DNA of 64,000 nucleotides, taken from G963677445 sp963678275 (GTDB taxonomy: Bacteria; Bacteroidota; Ignavibacteria; Ignavibacteriales; Melioribacteraceae). Below, piece after piece: positions 53,601 through 61,345 of this stretch. Position 1 is the first letter of the stretch, and each line of letters starts with the position of its first letter. The stretch spans positions 992,001-1,056,000 of the forward strand of contig OY782765.1 in assembly GCA_963678275.1 (NCBI GenBank), read 5' to 3'. The position numbers and the translations under genes were made by a program. The notes under the pieces are model-generated. The model was not told the DNA's origin, made no database searches, and worked only from the letters and a program-made list of their open reading frames with translations.

Positions 53601-54573
53601 GGAAGCGGCACAGCAGAAAATGGTCCTCCGTCTCGCTGATATGGACAAGGAGGAGAGGACTGAGGAGGTTACAAAAACCCTCATCGCCGCCGATTTCAGC
53701 GATACAATCGGTAAGATTACCGACGCGAAAAAATATGTAATAACCGGAGACGCTGAAAAACTTGAAAAATATAAAGCTGAACTTTTCGACCTGACCGGAC
53801 TGGACTCGGTTAAAACAGGGGTCGAAAAACTTATCAGCAGTCTGAAGGTTTCACGCCTCAGGGCACAGCGGGGTTTGCGTGTTCTTGAAAAAAGCCTGCA
53901 CTCGGTTTTTACCGGAAATCCCGGCACAGGAAAAACCACTGTTGCCCGGCTGATGAGCAAAATTTACAGGGAACTGGGACTCATAGAAAAAGGACACCTT
54001 GTTGAAGTTGACCGCGCCGACCTTGTGGCCGGTTACCAGGGACAGACCGCGATCAAAACAGACAAGATAATCCAGAGCGCTCTCGGCGGCACATTGTTTA
54101 TCGACGAAGCTTATACACTTGCCCGCGGGGCCAACGACTTCGGGCAGGAAGCGATAGACACCCTGCTTAAAAGAATGGAAGACCACAAGGGGCAGTTTAT
54201 TATCATCGTCGCCGGATACCCAAAGGAAATGCAGAGATTCCTTGAAGCCAATCCCGGTATGCAGTCACGATTTACAAATTTCTTTAATTTCGAGGATTAT
54301 CAGCCCCGCCAGTTACTGGAAATTTCCAATAACATCGCCCGGTCAAATGGTTACGAACTTGATGAAGGAGCGTTGCAATTACTGTTGGAAGTATTCGGCG
54401 ATATATATGAAAAACGGGATAAAAATTTCGGTAATGCCCGCACTGCTAAAAATGTATTATTCAAATGTATAAGCAACCAGGAAGAGAGGATTTCCTCCCT
54501 ATACGATCACAGCGATGAAATTCTCAAAACCATCACCTTCGAAGATGTGCAAAAACTCATGGAAGAATCGTAG
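50635..54573 (+). CDS. TPR protein with three tandem CbbX/SpoVK/EccA-type AAA+ ATPase modules
   Basis: A 1312-residue cytoplasmic protein. Residues ~1-250 are TPR-like helical repeats (EAASLLAWALLENGHPAKALDFA); ~290-415 is a beta-rich domain; acidic linkers lie at ~250-285 and 420-465. Three AAA+ modules follow with Walker A GNPGTGKTT at 519, 805 and 1094, a regular ~288-residue spacing. Each keeps Walker B (VDEAY or IDEAY), a SRF arginine finger (NPGMKSRF, NPGLQSRF, NPGMQSRF) and an FGNAR sensor-2/lid motif, so all three look active. Relatives are CbbX (Rubisco activase), SpoVK and EccA of type VII secretion, where TPR+AAA also occurs. The TTG start lacks a strong site; an ATG lies 8 codons in. 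The gene stands alone; target unknown. Confidence 0.88.
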   Translation: MNTAELNKMQAEAYEHLWHGRYRLALAAAEKLFKARPESSEAASLLAWALLENGHPAKALDFANLAVELKGDPVKAQLFRGYILMRMSIFEGAVSDIDQTFDKQKEILAWTYLNKARALAGMGKYEEAYKNMEVALQINKGKHAEWDECRERFMFARDISRGKVSLSKQNIIDLVKEGFRAIKAKDAWFALLVSRMVVQNPKFRKISPDAHLLELEALYNMFQFRPALEKAEKLEKHFAKDEKFIRIYNKLKQNSQPEENEDVPEEQPEIKIIEPGEITPEEESESRCDEKFFKTKNADVFSAKVFDVIEDKSTGKRKYYDQFDIRKIHHIGIEVIFDNPWFESETKELSGKVIWYLNGRKIGDSDFPITLRLGWDAIIFAQTWGSDMGGFWRKGQAMAEVFIADEMVAKKWFLIGDETILQKTKAPEDTMIDEPDEKEESGSSGEKEEKEEKGDFQIHEADEEKSLEELVEELDQFTGLETIKTSVRDFIDYLSFIKERKKLGLKADENVSVNAVFLGNPGTGKTTIARIIGGIFKAMGLLPKGHVVEVDRSNIVGQYVGETAQKTTKAIKAAMGGVLFVDEAYTLVKKGGSGQDFGQEAIDTLLKQMEDKKGEFTVIAAGYPDEMNDFLESNPGMKSRFTQFFTFEDYNPDELFEIYTMMLTKEEYILTEEAGELIKKEYINLYRARDKSFGNARLVRKFFEDTKVQLSKRYLRLPEEERSREAITTILPEDILAFLSPDSKEDVRLPINEESLAEAMADLEKLTGLRSVIEEVNNMIKLARYYLEQGEDIKDKFSSHVMFLGNPGTGKTTVARIFGKIYSALGILPRGHLVETDRQGLVSGYVGQTTEKTTEMIDKSIGGTLFIDEAYALIKKEGGGNDFGKEAVDTLLKRMEDDRGKFIVIAAGYTQEMQDFLKSNPGLQSRFTKTFTFEDYTPDELIEITHRIAKSKKLVVDEDAEKGLLKHFNEIYRARDKNFGNARIVRNVMEAAQQKMVLRLADMDKEERTEEVTKTLIAADFSDTIGKITDAKKYVITGDAEKLEKYKAELFDLTGLDSVKTGVEKLISSLKVSRLRAQRGLRVLEKSLHSVFTGNPGTGKTTVARLMSKIYRELGLIEKGHLVEVDRADLVAGYQGQTAIKTDKIIQSALGGTLFIDEAYTLARGANDFGQEAIDTLLKRMEDHKGQFIIIVAGYPKEMQRFLEANPGMQSRFTNFFNFEDYQPRQLLEISNNIARSNGYELDEGALQLLLEVFGDIYEKRDKNFGNARTAKNVLFKCISNQEERISSLYDHSDEILKTITFEDVQKLMEES

Positions 54574-54658
54574 GCGCCGATTTTACAGCTTTCCTGCTTC
54601 AGCAGTAGCTATTCAGATGTAAACCATAAATCAAGGAATACATGAGTCTCACCATTTG

Positions 54659-55783
54659 CTATAAATACTCTGAAAGCAACTTTTTTAATTGCTTTTTGTC
54701 CGGCAGATAAAGTTGGTACTCTTTTGCGAAAATCTGTTTATTATCCTCTGGCAGGGTATATTTTATAACGAAGTCATTTTTTTCTTTGCACAATAAAATA
54801 CCTATTGTTTTATTTTCATCAGGTAGTTTAATCTCTCTGTCATAATAATTAATGTACATCTGCATTTGACCGATGTCTCCGTGTGTAATCCTCCCAATTT
54901 TCAGATCAATTAATACGAATGATTTTAGAAGTCTGTTATAAAATACCAAGTCTATCTTGAAGTGCTCCGATTCGGATGAAATTCTCTCCTGCCTTGAAAC
55001 AAATGCAAAGCCTTTTCCCAGTTCAAGAATGAATTTTTCAAGTTTATCAATAATAGCGCTTTCCAATTCGTTTTCTGAATATCCCGGTTTTTCTTCCAGT
55101 CCTAGAAATTCAAGCACATATGGCTCTTTAAATATATCATTCACATCTCCTATTATTTGTCCCCTGGCAGCAAGTTTTTCAACCTCAATTTTATTACTGC
55201 TTAACAATATACGTTCAAATAGTGAACTGTTAATCTGTCGGTTCATTTCTCTCACTGTCCAGTTATTTTCAGCAGTTTCAATGATATAAAAATTACGTTC
55301 ATCTTCATTTTGGACACTTAATAACCTTACAAAGTGTGTCCAGGTCAAATTCGCCATCGCTATTAACAATTTTTTCCCTTCCCCTTCCGGAGCAGATTTC
55401 CAATTATCATTCCGCGCAATTATGTTTTTATTATCTGCCGCCTCTTCGTTTCCCAAAAGGGCAATCTCCGATTGCCCTTTTTCATCCTTTGATTGGGCAA
55501 TCACTGGCTGCCCTTTTGGAAATGTCAAATAAAACTTCCTGAAAAGTTTTAAATTTCTTACCGAATATCCTTTGTCCATCGTATTGGTAAGATCCTCCGA
55601 TAACTTTTCGATTAATCCCGTGCCATATTTTGCTCTTTCTCTTCCTCCCTGTTCAAATTCCACAATATATCTGCCAATATGCCAGTAAACATAAATGATG
55701 GCTCTGTTAACCTCTCGCCGGGAATATTCTTTCCCTTCCGAAATCAGACTTTCAATTAATGAAACCAGTTTTTCATATCTCAT
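54659..55783 (-). CDS. YhcG-type PDDEXK nuclease domain protein (DUF1016)
   Basis: A 374-residue protein of the YhcG/DUF1016 family. The N-terminal helical domain (about 1-200) has RREVNRAIIYVYWHIGRYIVEFEQGGRERAKYGTGLIEKLS and the junction SWTHFVRLL-like TWTHFVRLLSVQNEDERNFYIIE. The C-terminal PD-(D/E)XK nuclease has EFLGLEEKPGYSENELE, FKIDLVFYNRLLKSFVLIDLKIG (catalytic D and D-L-K), then QMQMYINYYD. A linker of ~45 residues with KGQPVIAQSKDEKGQ repeats divides them. These proteins are common in mobile regions and beside type I restriction genes. It is convergent with the triple AAA+ gene with an 85-base gap. Confidence 0.88.
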   Translation of the reverse strand: MRYEKLVSLIESLISEGKEYSRREVNRAIIYVYWHIGRYIVEFEQGGRERAKYGTGLIEKLSEDLTNTMDKGYSVRNLKLFRKFYLTFPKGQPVIAQSKDEKGQSEIALLGNEEAADNKNIIARNDNWKSAPEGEGKKLLIAMANLTWTHFVRLLSVQNEDERNFYIIETAENNWTVREMNRQINSSLFERILLSSNKIEVEKLAARGQIIGDVNDIFKEPYVLEFLGLEEKPGYSENELESAIIDKLEKFILELGKGFAFVSRQERISSESEHFKIDLVFYNRLLKSFVLIDLKIGRITHGDIGQMQMYINYYDREIKLPDENKTIGILLCKEKNDFVIKYTLPEDNKQIFAKEYQLYLPDKKQLKKLLSEYL

Positions 55784-56408
55784 AATTTAGCTCATTTATT
55801 TCTTTCATCAACTTTTAAATGTCCTTAAACACGCTCTTTTATTTTATTGATGGCCTTATTTCTACTTGTGTTTTTTCTTTGGCAATCTATTCACTTACGA
55901 TTTCAAAGTCTGCCTGCCGCATCTTTTGCGCAGGCTGGGACCTGTTCAATGAGGAGGAGTACGGCTCGTTTTTATTAACATGCAAATTCAATATTCTGCC
56001 ATTTAAAACAAGAATATTATCGTTAAGTTTTTAATTTAATAAAAATTTTACAAATTGATAGCGGTTATTAATAACGCTAATGAAGATGCCTAAGACCCGA
56101 TCTGTTTTATCCACTTCGAAAACCATTTTTCGGCACGGGAGTCCATGCTTTAAACTTTATAATTCATGAACTGGCCGAACTTGAAAAAAGTCAGTTATCT
56201 ACTCAGGGTTGTTTCCTCCCCAGTCTTCAAAAAAAACCATGCCAAAGGCAGGCGCAGCACTTTGACGCCACCCCTTCTGCCTCCCGCATCCCCGACAAAA
56301 GGACTGTCGGGGCAAAGGGGGATATTTAGTAGAAATCCCTGGCAGTCGACAATTTCAACCTACAAACCCTCTCCCGATATATGAAGTCATAAATTCATAA
56401 TTCACCAT
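55784..56408. repeat. Gene-free region with repeat relics
   Basis: No gene. At 56030-56140 is a divergent copy of the leader seen before the nuclease genes (AATTTAATAAAAATTTTACAAATTGATAGC). At 56210-56340 is the TCCTCCCCAGTCTTCAAA...CACTTTGA relic with hairpin CCCCGACA (56290-56297)/TGTCGGGG (56305-56312). From 56390 there are tandem AATTCATAATTCACCATTC strings leading into the nuclease fragment. Confidence 0.65.
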
Positions 56409-56504
56409 TCATAATTCACCATTCACAATTATCTTCACCTCCTTATTGTCATCCAAAAGGTATTTGAACACCACATCATATATGGGATTGGCTATCTGTA
56501 TCAT
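56409..56504 (-). pseudogene. Truncated 5' fragment of the Rpn nuclease gene
   Basis: The ATG at 56504 is preceded by the same AAGGAGG leader as the full-length genes, and 21 codons match them (MIQIANPIYDVVFKYLLDDN). After K21 the frame turns into a string of AATTCAC-type repeats and stops 10 codons later (EVK-IIVNGEL). The same truncated product is encoded at 58760-58855 with one or two changes. It cannot be a functional nuclease. Confidence 0.8.
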
Positions 56505-56617
56505 TTTTTCCTCCTTAATAGATACGCCCAAATTTAATAAAATTTTTTGAAAATTAATCACCATTAAAAAGGGGCCAATGAGCAGGCGCAATCCCCCGAT
56601 CAAATCCATTTCATACG

Positions 56618-57487
56618 TCAAACTTCTCCCCTCTCTCCCAGTCTTCCTTTTAACTCTTCAATAATTCTTTCCTGCTTTTCCAAGGCTTCATCTTTTTCTT
56701 TTAAAGCTCTATCCTTTCCCTCAATAATCTCATCCTTCTTAGCAATTGTTCTCTCCATATCCTCAAGTTCGCCGAGTATCTCATCCTCAAGGTCCATTGT
56801 GTCTCTTACTTTTGCTTCGGCTATCGCACGCTGAAGACGCCTTATAATTGAGTGATATTTTTCAGGGAAATCTTCTTCTCTTATATTAAGTATATGATTA
56901 TTCGAACGGTAATCCCCCTGGTCAAATATACTCAGAAGTATTTCAAGCTCGTTTCTTCGTTTTTCCTTTAATTTTGGTATCTGGATAATATAACTGTCGT
57001 GTGTAAGGCTTTCAATAAATTCTTCTTTTTCCTTGAGTTCCTCTCCCGTTGCCATATCTATATAATTTCTTTTTACTTTTATAACAGGAGCTTCAGTATG
57101 TTTAAGGCTGTGTCCCAGGAAATACATGCTTATGATCGGCAGCGCGTATTTTACACCTTCTTCTTCAACATACATATTATTTGGGTCGGCATACTGGCTA
57201 CCGAGGTATTTCCTGAAACGCATTATATCTGTATGATATTTTGCCTTTTGTATCTCTATTATCACCAGCCGGTGATCCCCCTCCGCGGTTTTTATTTTTG
57301 CCGAAAAATCCATGCGGTAGACTGTCAGCGTGGATTTTTCAGTCTCCGTCCTTACTTCCTTCGGACGGTATTCAAGCTCTACAATTTCCTCTTCAAGTAT
57401 TGCCGAGAGGAATATCTTCGCTACCTTGTTATCATCCAAAAGGTATTTGAACACCACGTCATATATCGGGTTGGCTATCTGTATCAT
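56618..57487 (-). CDS. Rpn/PDDEXK_2 family nuclease (putative transposase), copy 2
   Basis: A 289-residue member of the Rpn family (recombination-promoting nuclease, PDDEXK_2). Start at 57487 has AAGGAGG six bases upstream; nine in-frame codons further up are leader. The nuclease part has IYDVVFKYLLDDNKVAKIFLSAILEEEI, then YRMDFSAKIKTAEGDHRLVIIEIQKAKYHTDIMRFRKYL with the D...E-x-Q/K catalytic pattern, and HSLKHTEAPVIKVKRNYIDMAT. The C-terminal ~80 residues are a coiled coil rich in E/K/R. Almost identical to the neighbour at 57619-58521, indicating recent duplication. Family members are usually linked to genome rearrangement rather than real transposition. Confidence 0.88.
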   Translation of the reverse strand: MIQIANPIYDVVFKYLLDDNKVAKIFLSAILEEEIVELEYRPKEVRTETEKSTLTVYRMDFSAKIKTAEGDHRLVIIEIQKAKYHTDIMRFRKYLGSQYADPNNMYVEEEGVKYALPIISMYFLGHSLKHTEAPVIKVKRNYIDMATGEELKEKEEFIESLTHDSYIIQIPKLKEKRRNELEILLSIFDQGDYRSNNHILNIREEDFPEKYHSIIRRLQRAIAEAKVRDTMDLEDEILGELEDMERTIAKKDEIIEGKDRALKEKDEALEKQERIIEELKGRLGERGEV

Positions 57488-57618
57488 TTTTTCCTCCTTG
57501 ATAGATACGCCCAAATTTAATAAAATATTTTTGAAAATTAATCACCACTTAAAAAGGGGCCAATGAGCAGGCGCACCCCCCCTATCAAATCCATTTCATA
57601 CTTCATACTTTATACTTT

Positions 57619-58521
57619 TCACCTCTCTTCAAGTCTTCTTTTTAATTCTTCAATTATTTTTTCCTGTTCTTTCATCGCTAAATTTTTATCTTTTAAGGCT
57701 CTGGTATTTTCTTGCAGAGCTTTTTCCTTTTCCTCAATCGTTTTCTTACTTTCCTCAATAATCTCATCCTTCTTTGCGATTGTTCTCTCCATATCCTCAA
57801 GCTCGCCGAGTATCTCATCCTCAAGGTCCATTGTGTCTCTTACTTTTGCTTCGGCTATCGCACGCTGAAGCCGCCTTATAACTGAATGGTACTTTTCCGG
57901 GAAATCTTCCTCTCTTATATTAAGTATATGATTATTCGAACGGCTCTCCCCCTGGTCAAATATACTCAGAAGTATTTCAAGCTCATTTCTTCGTTTTTCC
58001 TTTAATTTAGGTATCTGGATAACATAACTGTCGTGTGTAAGGCTTTCAATAAATTCTTCTTTTTCCTTTAGCTCCTCTCCCGTTGCCATATCATAATAAT
58101 TCCTTTTTACTTTTATCACGGGAGCTTCAGTATGTTTAAGGCTGTGTCCCAGGAAATACATGCTTATGATCGGCAGCGCGTATTTTACACCTTCTTCTTC
58201 AACATACATATTATTTGGGTCGGCATACTGGCTACCGAGGTATTTCCTGAAACGCATTATATCTGTATGATATTTTGCCTTTTGTATCTCTATTATCACC
58301 AGCCGGTGATCCCCCTCCGCGGTTTTTATTTTTGCCGAAAAATCCATGCGGTAGACTGTCAGCGTGGATTTTTCAGTCTCCGTCCTTACTTCCTTCGGTC
58401 GGTATTCAAGATCTACTATTTCTTCTTCAAGTATTGCCGAGAGGAATATCTTCGCCACCTTGTTATCATTCAAAAGGTATTTGAACACCACATCATATAT
58501 GGGATTAGCAATCTGTATCAT
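57619..58521 (-). CDS. Rpn/PDDEXK_2 family nuclease (putative transposase), copy 1
   Basis: A 300-residue paralogue of the 56618-57487 gene, with nearly identical sequence up to the end of the nuclease domain (only a handful of substitutions, such as YIDMATG versus YYDMATG). The coiled-coil tail differs: EESKKTIEEKEKALQENTRA is inserted where copy 2 has EGKDRALKEKDEALEK. The ATG at 58521 follows AAGGAGG. Between the two copies the intergenic leader and the preceding downstream text (GGGGCCAATGAGCAGGCGC) are also repeated, showing the whole unit of roughly 1 kb was duplicated. Confidence 0.88.
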   Translation of the reverse strand: MIQIANPIYDVVFKYLLNDNKVAKIFLSAILEEEIVDLEYRPKEVRTETEKSTLTVYRMDFSAKIKTAEGDHRLVIIEIQKAKYHTDIMRFRKYLGSQYADPNNMYVEEEGVKYALPIISMYFLGHSLKHTEAPVIKVKRNYYDMATGEELKEKEEFIESLTHDSYVIQIPKLKEKRRNELEILLSIFDQGESRSNNHILNIREEDFPEKYHSVIRRLQRAIAEAKVRDTMDLEDEILGELEDMERTIAKKDEIIEESKKTIEEKEKALQENTRALKDKNLAMKEQEKIIEELKRRLEER

Positions 58522-58759
58522 TTTTCCTCCTTAATAAATACGCCCAAATTTAATAAAATTTTCGCAAATTGATAGTAGTTAATATCATAACAATTTAAGA
58601 TGCGAAACTCTCCGATTTTTTCTGTTTTTCCAAGATAATCCACCGTAGTCCTCCTCCGTCTCCAAAGGAGGATATTTAGTCAAAAATCCCCGTCAGTCGA
58701 CAATTTCACCCTACAAACCCTCTCCCGATATATAAAGGCAAAAATTCATAATTCACCAT

Positions 58760-58855
58760 TCATAATTCACCATTCACAATTGTCTTCACCTCCTTGTTGT
58801 CATCCAAAAGGTATTTGAATACCACATCATATATCGGGTTGGCTATCTGTATCAT
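58760..58855 (-). pseudogene. Truncated 5' fragment of the Rpn nuclease gene, second copy
   Basis: 31 codons: the same 21-codon start as the full genes and then the same junction into AATTCACCATTC-type repeats (EVK-TIVNGEL). It lies 239 bases upstream of full copy 1 and shares its leader (AAGGAGG, AAAATTTTATTAAATT). Its junction point is the same as in 56409-56504. Confidence 0.8.
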
Positions 58856-59356
58856 TTTTTCCTCCTTAATAAATACACCCTAATTTAATAAAATTTTCGC
58901 AAATTGATAGTAGTTATTAACATCACAATTTAAGATGCGAAACCCTCCGATTTTTTCTGTTTTTCCAAGATGATCCACCGTGGTCCTCCTCCGTCTCCAA
59001 AGAAAAGCCATGCGAAAGGCAGGCGCGGCGCTTTGAATCCACCCCCTCAAGAGAAGGACATTGGGAATTCCAGGCAGTCGGAAATGTCCTCCGACAAGGA
59101 GGTAAAGCCGAATACCCGCCCTGTTTTCCGTTTTCCGGCATTGCAGGGCAACCTTCAAACAAAAGTTTTTGACAGATTGATTCAAGAACAATTCCCCAAC
59201 CTGCCCCGATGTTTACAGCCGTAGAGACAAGGCATGCCTTGTCTCTACAATGGATCGGTACTAATTTCAATAAATCATACGTTTTGGTTATTTTAACTTT
59301 TCCACAAAGGGTACGCCACAGGCACTCCTTCGGAGAAAGATTAAAGGATTAAGGAT
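58856..59356. repeat. Gene-free region with a 28-base perfect palindrome
   Basis: Leader-like text of the nuclease unit occurs again at 58883-58980 and is nearly identical to 58549-58640. At 58983-59050 is the TCCTCCTCCGTCTCCAAAG...CTTTGAATCCACC relic. At 59221-59248 lies GTAGAGACAAGGCA directly joined to its reverse complement TGCCTTGTCTCTAC, a 28-base perfect palindrome that recurs at 62306-62333. No gene is visible. Confidence 0.7.
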
Positions 59357-61345
59357 TTAATCCCGAACCAATCGGAACCCGATGCTATTGCCACTATCAA
59401 CCAAGACGCACCAGCCACGGTGATAGGAACGACAAGTGTTACCGGCCCAAGAGCCGCCGCGAAGAGAACGTAGGCTCCCACTCGTTTCACCTTTGGGATT
59501 ACGTTTCGGACTATTATTATAGTAGAAATCTCCAAACCTGTCATTACACCATTCAAATACGTTTCCACTCATATCATATATCCCCAACTCATTCGGACTT
59601 TTGCTGCCTACCGGATGTGTTTTGCTTCTTGAGTTGTCTTTATACCACGCTACCGTTCCAATATCATTACTGCCGCTATATTCATAACCTCGGCTCTTTT
59701 CTCCTCCTTTTGCTGCATACTCCCATTCTGCTTCGGTCGGCAATCGTCCTCCCGCCCATTCACAGTATGCTTTGGCGCCATACCAGTTTACATATATTAC
59801 CGGGTATCTTTCATAACCGCTCTCTACTTTAAATCTTCCCCCGCTTTTATATATCCGGCATTTTTCATCATCATATTTACCAGAAAGTCTGATCCATTCT
59901 TTTCCACCCTCTATTTTATTTCCCTTCACATTAAGGAACTTACAATATTCAGCATTTGTCACCTCATATTTCCCGATATAAAAATCATCCACCCATACAC
60001 GGTGTACAGGCTTTTCAAAAATCCGCCCATCATTGCTCCCCATCTCAAACCAGCCCCCTTTTACGAATACCATATTTTCTCCGGCCTTTCCTCCTGTTTC
60101 CCCCGCGCTTTGGGCCGTTTCTTTTATTAACTCAATATTTTCTATTGTGGTTTTTCCTTCGGCAATTTTTATCGTTCCGCTATGTTTTCCATAACCCGGC
60201 GCGCTCGCTTCAAGCTGGTACTCCCCTATAACAAGGTTTCTCAAAAACTTCATTCCTTTCCATTCTTCCACCGTATTGCCGTTCCTCTTTAACTTCACTT
60301 GCGCCTCCACCGGTTTTATGGTAAACTGCAGCACCCCTGTAACAGCTTCAAGGCTGTATGTTTTTGTTAAAGTTTTTCCCTGTGTTATGGTAATTGTTTC
60401 ACTGAAATCCCTGTAGCCGGTTTTACTCAGTTCAACCTTATATGGACCCGGCGCGAGTCTTATATTCTTTTGCCCCGTGTAATCCTTTTTATTCAGCAGT
60501 ATATTCGCGTCCGCGGGAGTAACGCTTAATTTTAGAGTTCCCGCGTTCTCAATTAGTGAATAAAGAAATTCCTTTTTCCCCGTTTCGGTAATCTCCAGCT
60601 CTTCATTTATATCTACATAACCTGATTTGGTTATCCTGAGGTTATATCTTCCGGGGTATTTAAACAGCGGCAGATCAGATAAACCCTCGTCAAAATTATT
60701 AATTAATATTCTCGCCCCTGTTGGCGCTGTTTTAATAACGATCCCCACCGGATCAATTGGGGCAAGTGTCCTCTCAAAAAGAATATTTCCGGGAGAAACC
60801 TCAATATTTTCAATTACCTCCCGGTAACCGCTTTTGCTGATTCTCAGGCTGTGTGATCCGGCTCCGGTCTGAACAGATACCCCTGATTTAACTTCTTTTC
60901 CATCGAGATAAATATTGGCGTCCGCCGGTTCACTTCTAATAATTATAGATATTTCATCACTTTTTTTATCGCCGGTTACCTCAACTTTCCAAACAGCCCT
61001 GCTTTGAAGAGATATGCCCGCGTCATAAAGATATATTTTAAGCGGCTTAAAGCCGGTGCAGTAAACCTCAACAACCCTTTCATCGGGTGAGAGATATAAC
61101 ACATCCCTGCCCGGTTGTTTATCAATTTTTACTATGCCGTTATTTGAGCGGTATGAGAATCCTGTCAGATCAGTTACAATTTTTAATCCCGCGCATACAT
61201 TGCCATTAATATCTTTATTGTTGTTGCTTATAAACTCTGATTTCAGTATTTCCGGTTTCCCTACTATACGCATTTCATTCAATCCCTCCTGCGCGTAAAA
61301 TTCACAGAAAGATATTACCAGTAAAAGAATAATCTTTTTAAGCAT
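59357..61345 (-). CDS. Exported PEGA-repeat protein with a SUMF1/FGE-sulfatase domain
   Basis: A 662-residue protein with signal peptide MLKKIILLLVISFCEFYAQ. The ATG at 61345 has AGGA six bases upstream and is preferred to 61369. Four PEGA-type units (about 125-395) show the S-K-S/T-G-Y pattern (SHSLRISKSGYREV, YNLRITKSGYVDI, PYKVELSKTGYRDF, YQLEASAPGYGKH). The C-terminal ~240 residues are an FGE-sulfatase fold: MVFVKGGWFEMGSNDG, YIGKYEVTNAEYCKFLNV, RLPTEAEWEYAAKGG, DMSGNVFEWCND and RGGSWAGNTCRSYHRGW. The cysteine pair used by true formylglycine enzymes is not conserved in the last motif, so it is probably a binding module, not an enzyme. Confidence 0.88.
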   Translation of the reverse strand: MLKKIILLLVISFCEFYAQEGLNEMRIVGKPEILKSEFISNNNKDINGNVCAGLKIVTDLTGFSYRSNNGIVKIDKQPGRDVLYLSPDERVVEVYCTGFKPLKIYLYDAGISLQSRAVWKVEVTGDKKSDEISIIIRSEPADANIYLDGKEVKSGVSVQTGAGSHSLRISKSGYREVIENIEVSPGNILFERTLAPIDPVGIVIKTAPTGARILINNFDEGLSDLPLFKYPGRYNLRITKSGYVDINEELEITETGKKEFLYSLIENAGTLKLSVTPADANILLNKKDYTGQKNIRLAPGPYKVELSKTGYRDFSETITITQGKTLTKTYSLEAVTGVLQFTIKPVEAQVKLKRNGNTVEEWKGMKFLRNLVIGEYQLEASAPGYGKHSGTIKIAEGKTTIENIELIKETAQSAGETGGKAGENMVFVKGGWFEMGSNDGRIFEKPVHRVWVDDFYIGKYEVTNAEYCKFLNVKGNKIEGGKEWIRLSGKYDDEKCRIYKSGGRFKVESGYERYPVIYVNWYGAKAYCEWAGGRLPTEAEWEYAAKGGEKSRGYEYSGSNDIGTVAWYKDNSRSKTHPVGSKSPNELGIYDMSGNVFEWCNDRFGDFYYNNSPKRNPKGETSGSLRSLRGGSWAGNTCRSYHRGWCVLVDSGNSIGFRLVRD

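Noticed and set aside
50613..54186. Several long open frames antisense to the triple AAA+ gene
   Set aside because: They are shadows of the coding strand; the sense protein has strong conserved motifs over its whole length.
55819..56034. Plus-strand 71-codon open frame with hydrophobic stretches
   Set aside because: No ribosome binding site, lies in a decayed repeat region, and composition is that of non-coding AT-rich DNA.
59341..59568. Minus-strand 75-codon open frame at the end of the PEGA/SUMF1 gene
   Set aside because: Overlaps the well-supported reading frame of the larger gene in a different phase.
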